Of a stretch of 64,000 nucleotides of DNA, positions 62,459 to 64,000 are shown piece by piece. Source of the stretch: Antedon mediterranea (Eukaryota > Echinodermata > Crinoidea > Comatulida > Antedonidae). A model generated the notes under the pieces. It searched no databases and was not told the origin of the DNA. It was given only the letters and a program-made list of their open reading frames with translations. Within the stretch, counting starts at the first letter, position 1, and every line of letters begins with the position of its first letter. A program made the position numbers and the translations under genes. Where the stretch lies: the NCBI RefSeq assembly GCF_964355755.1, contig NC_092672.1:25108501-25172500 (forward strand), read 5' to 3'.

Positions 62459-63121
62459 ATGTTGATTGATGCTTGGAAAAGATTTACGGATAGTCTGCCT
62501 AGTGGACTTGTCGAAAAGTCAAAGCCTATCTTGATAACGGACGACTTGTGGGGTGCAACGCTGACGGGTGACGGTCGAACAGAGATCGATCTCACGCAAT
62601 TGTATGCCGTCACAAAATCGGCTGGAATTTCAATTAACGTATCCATGCCAAAAAGTACAAACAAGAAAATCAAATATATTTTATATATCGAACCTTCAAA
62701 AGAAGAAGAAGAAGAAGAAGAAGACGATGACGACGATGAGGAGGAGGAGGAGGAGGAAGAGGAGGTGGTGATGGGTGTGAACGGTACTAAAGAATTAGAG
62801 ATGGCCGAGTGTACGTACGAAACGCCAGAAACTATACATTATAAATTCTATGTTCACACTTCTTTCTGGTTACCAGCCATAATCTCAAAGTTACGTAAAA
62901 AGTTTGGCGTCAACTTTCAAAAGTTGATTATTGCACCAAGATTAACGGAGAAAGGTATTGAGCTGTTTGTTGCAGTAAATGTGCGCGAACGACGAACGTC
63001 CTCCACCTCCTCCTCCTCGTCGTCCTTCTCCTCAGCACGACGAGTACGATCGAAATTGATGATTAAGATGATGATAATTGTGTTTGTGGCTGGAATCGGC
63101 TTCTTGAAATATCGAACATAG
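62459..63121 (+). CDS. Tail-anchored membrane protein, possible nuclear egress partner
   Basis: 220 residues. A soluble N-terminal domain is split by a long Glu/Asp run (about residues 81-102). A Ser/Arg stretch and one C-terminal membrane helix (MIKMMIIVFVAGIGFL) with a 4-5-residue tail follow. This topology matches the UL34-type partner of UL31-like proteins, and the window has a UL31-like candidate. The evidence is topology alone. Confidence 0.6.
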   Translation: MLIDAWKRFTDSLPSGLVEKSKPILITDDLWGATLTGDGRTEIDLTQLYAVTKSAGISINVSMPKSTNKKIKYILYIEPSKEEEEEEEDDDDDEEEEEEEEEVVMGVNGTKELEMAECTYETPETIHYKFYVHTSFWLPAIISKLRKKFGVNFQKLIIAPRLTEKGIELFVAVNVRERRTSSTSSSSSSFSSARRVRSKLMIKMMIIVFVAGIGFLKYRT

Positions 63122-63202
63122 ACATGTATCGATTTTAAAAGCAAATAGACTCGAGAAGTAGACAAAAGAAAGGAAGTTGAAACTGTTTTTTTTTTTTTTT
63201 TT

Positions 63203-63736
63203 TTATTGATAAACTTTATTAGAAAGAAAGCAAGTCCACGCCAACCACAGAATAAACGTCATGGCAAGATCATCACGAACACCAGCCGTCTTTCCACTTA
63301 TCGTGATTTTACCGTCGGATTTTACGAGTCTTCTGAAGTTACACAGTTGATCCTGTAAAATGCTCATCTGTCCGTCATCGATGTCTTGTGCAAACACGAC
63401 TCGATCGTTCTCCAGCAACATTTGTGACAAATGTACCAGATTTCCTTTGTCTCTTGTCCAAATTCCGACACACCTACGCCCGTCCGTTCGACGTCTCTCC
63501 TTTTCGAAAGATATGTCTACTGACGTACCGGCAAAACGATCCGTTACTTGCTTTGCCATGCGAGCGGCGTGTGCGTGCGATGTATTACGTTCTACGTACA
63601 CACGAACTGGCATGAATGTCAACTGATTGTACGTAGCCAAGGTCCTGTTCACCGTGTCTATTATTAGTTGGGCGTGCATGTCCAGTAAAGAATCCATACG
63701 ATCCATATGTGCAACGTGGTGTTTCAAAGCAAGTAT
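63203..63736 (-). CDS. Terminase large subunit, nuclease-domain exon (3' exon, partial)
   Basis: The frame is open from 63,736 with no ATG for 27 bp, and a strong acceptor (TTATTTTACTACGCAG) precedes it, so it is a downstream exon. VRVYVERNTSHAHAARMA carries the catalytic Glu of the RNase-H-like nuclease, and GKTAGVRDDLAM carries the Asp pair. This matches the C-terminal nuclease of herpesvirus terminase (UL15/UL89 family), which cuts concatemers into unit genomes. Splicing of this gene is a herpesvirus hallmark. The ATPase half lies outside the window. Confidence 0.8.
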   Translation of the reverse strand: MLALKHHVAHMDRMDSLLDMHAQLIIDTVNRTLATYNQLTFMPVRVYVERNTSHAHAARMAKQVTDRFAGTSVDISFEKERRRTDGRRCVGIWTRDKGNLVHLSQMLLENDRVVFAQDIDDGQMSILQDQLCNFRRLVKSDGKITISGKTAGVRDDLAMTFILWLAWTCFLSNKVYQ

Positions 63737-63845
63737 CTGCGTAGTAAAATAAAGGTTATTACGATTAATAAATGCTTTTCTTTTCTTTTTTTCGTCTCAA
63801 CGTATAGTAGGGAGAGAGAGAGAGAGTGAGAGAGAGAAACTGTAT

Positions 63846-63927
<82 letters not shown>

Positions 63928-64000
63928 AAAAGAAAAGGAAAAAGAGAATCAATTGGTAGCGTAATGTTGACGAATGCATTTCATCCCGTGTATTGCAATC
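63737..64000 (-). other. Probable intron of the terminase gene with (TA)n tract
   Basis: No ORF seen. It contains GA repeats (63,810-63,838) and a (TA)n run at about 63,848-63,922. On the minus strand it directly precedes the terminase exon acceptor. Confidence 0.5.

Noticed and set aside
63850-63922. Origin of replication at the (TA)n run
   Set aside because: A pure TA microsatellite without flanking palindromes or binding-site motifs is not enough evidence.
29650-64000. Transposon-borne herpesvirus of the Teratorn type
   Set aside because: I found no piggyBac-like or other transposase and no terminal inverted repeats at the left junction. The right end is outside the window, so this cannot be excluded fully.

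Overview
The window joins two very different kinds of DNA. Bases 1 to about 29,650 are AT-rich animal nuclear DNA with short phased exons, GT-AG introns, minisatellites, a tRNA-derived SINE and foldback transposons. About 30,020 to 64,000 is compact, nearly intron-free DNA with some 33 closely packed or overlapping ORFs on both strands. It reads as part of a herpesvirus-like (Herpesvirales) genome. The host is probably a marine invertebrate; I cannot name the species. Two of its genes are a death-effector-like gene and a class XIX-like myosin.

Host part. (1) 28-2213 (+): 3' end of a gene with two duplicated mini-exons, a DED-like exon and a two-codon last exon, followed by a 53-bp minisatellite. 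(2) 27,807 to 7,158 (-): 22 exons of a myosin XIX-like gene, all in phase (879 codons), from a start methionine through an SH3-like region and motor to IQ motifs; the tail is not found. Its introns hold many tandem arrays, and several copy an exon edge with its splice site. (3) 28,073 onward (+): a divergent gene with four phased exons that stops being traceable at 29,645, just before the viral sequence.

Viral part. The best-supported genes are a terminase large-subunit nuclease exon behind a splice acceptor (63,203-63,736), an archaeo-eukaryotic primase with a zinc knuckle, an XRN-family 5'-3' exonuclease, a PD-(D/E)XK nuclease, an HNH nuclease, an ESCRT-III (Snf7)-like protein, and a UL31-like nuclear-egress candidate with the spacing C-x15-C-x2-C. 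Weaker candidates are the major capsid protein, the portal and a tail-anchored egress partner. Accessory genes include a secreted Ig-domain protein, a BTB/BACK/kelch-like protein, a zinc-ribbon repeat protein, a paralogous pair with C-x3-C, and several small membrane proteins. The nearest known relatives would be malacoherpesviruses and herpesvirus-like elements in invertebrate genomes; this is inference from domain content, not a search.

How it fits together. Primase and nucleases would serve DNA replication and processing. Capsid, portal and terminase would build and fill capsids. The UL31-like protein, the tail-anchored protein and the ESCRT-III-like protein could form an egress module. 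The Ig, kelch and zinc-repeat proteins look like host-interaction factors. I saw no broken ORF in the viral part, so it is a recent or still functional insertion, a latent or co-assembled genome, or an assembly chimera. The junction at 29.65-30.02 kb is the point to test.
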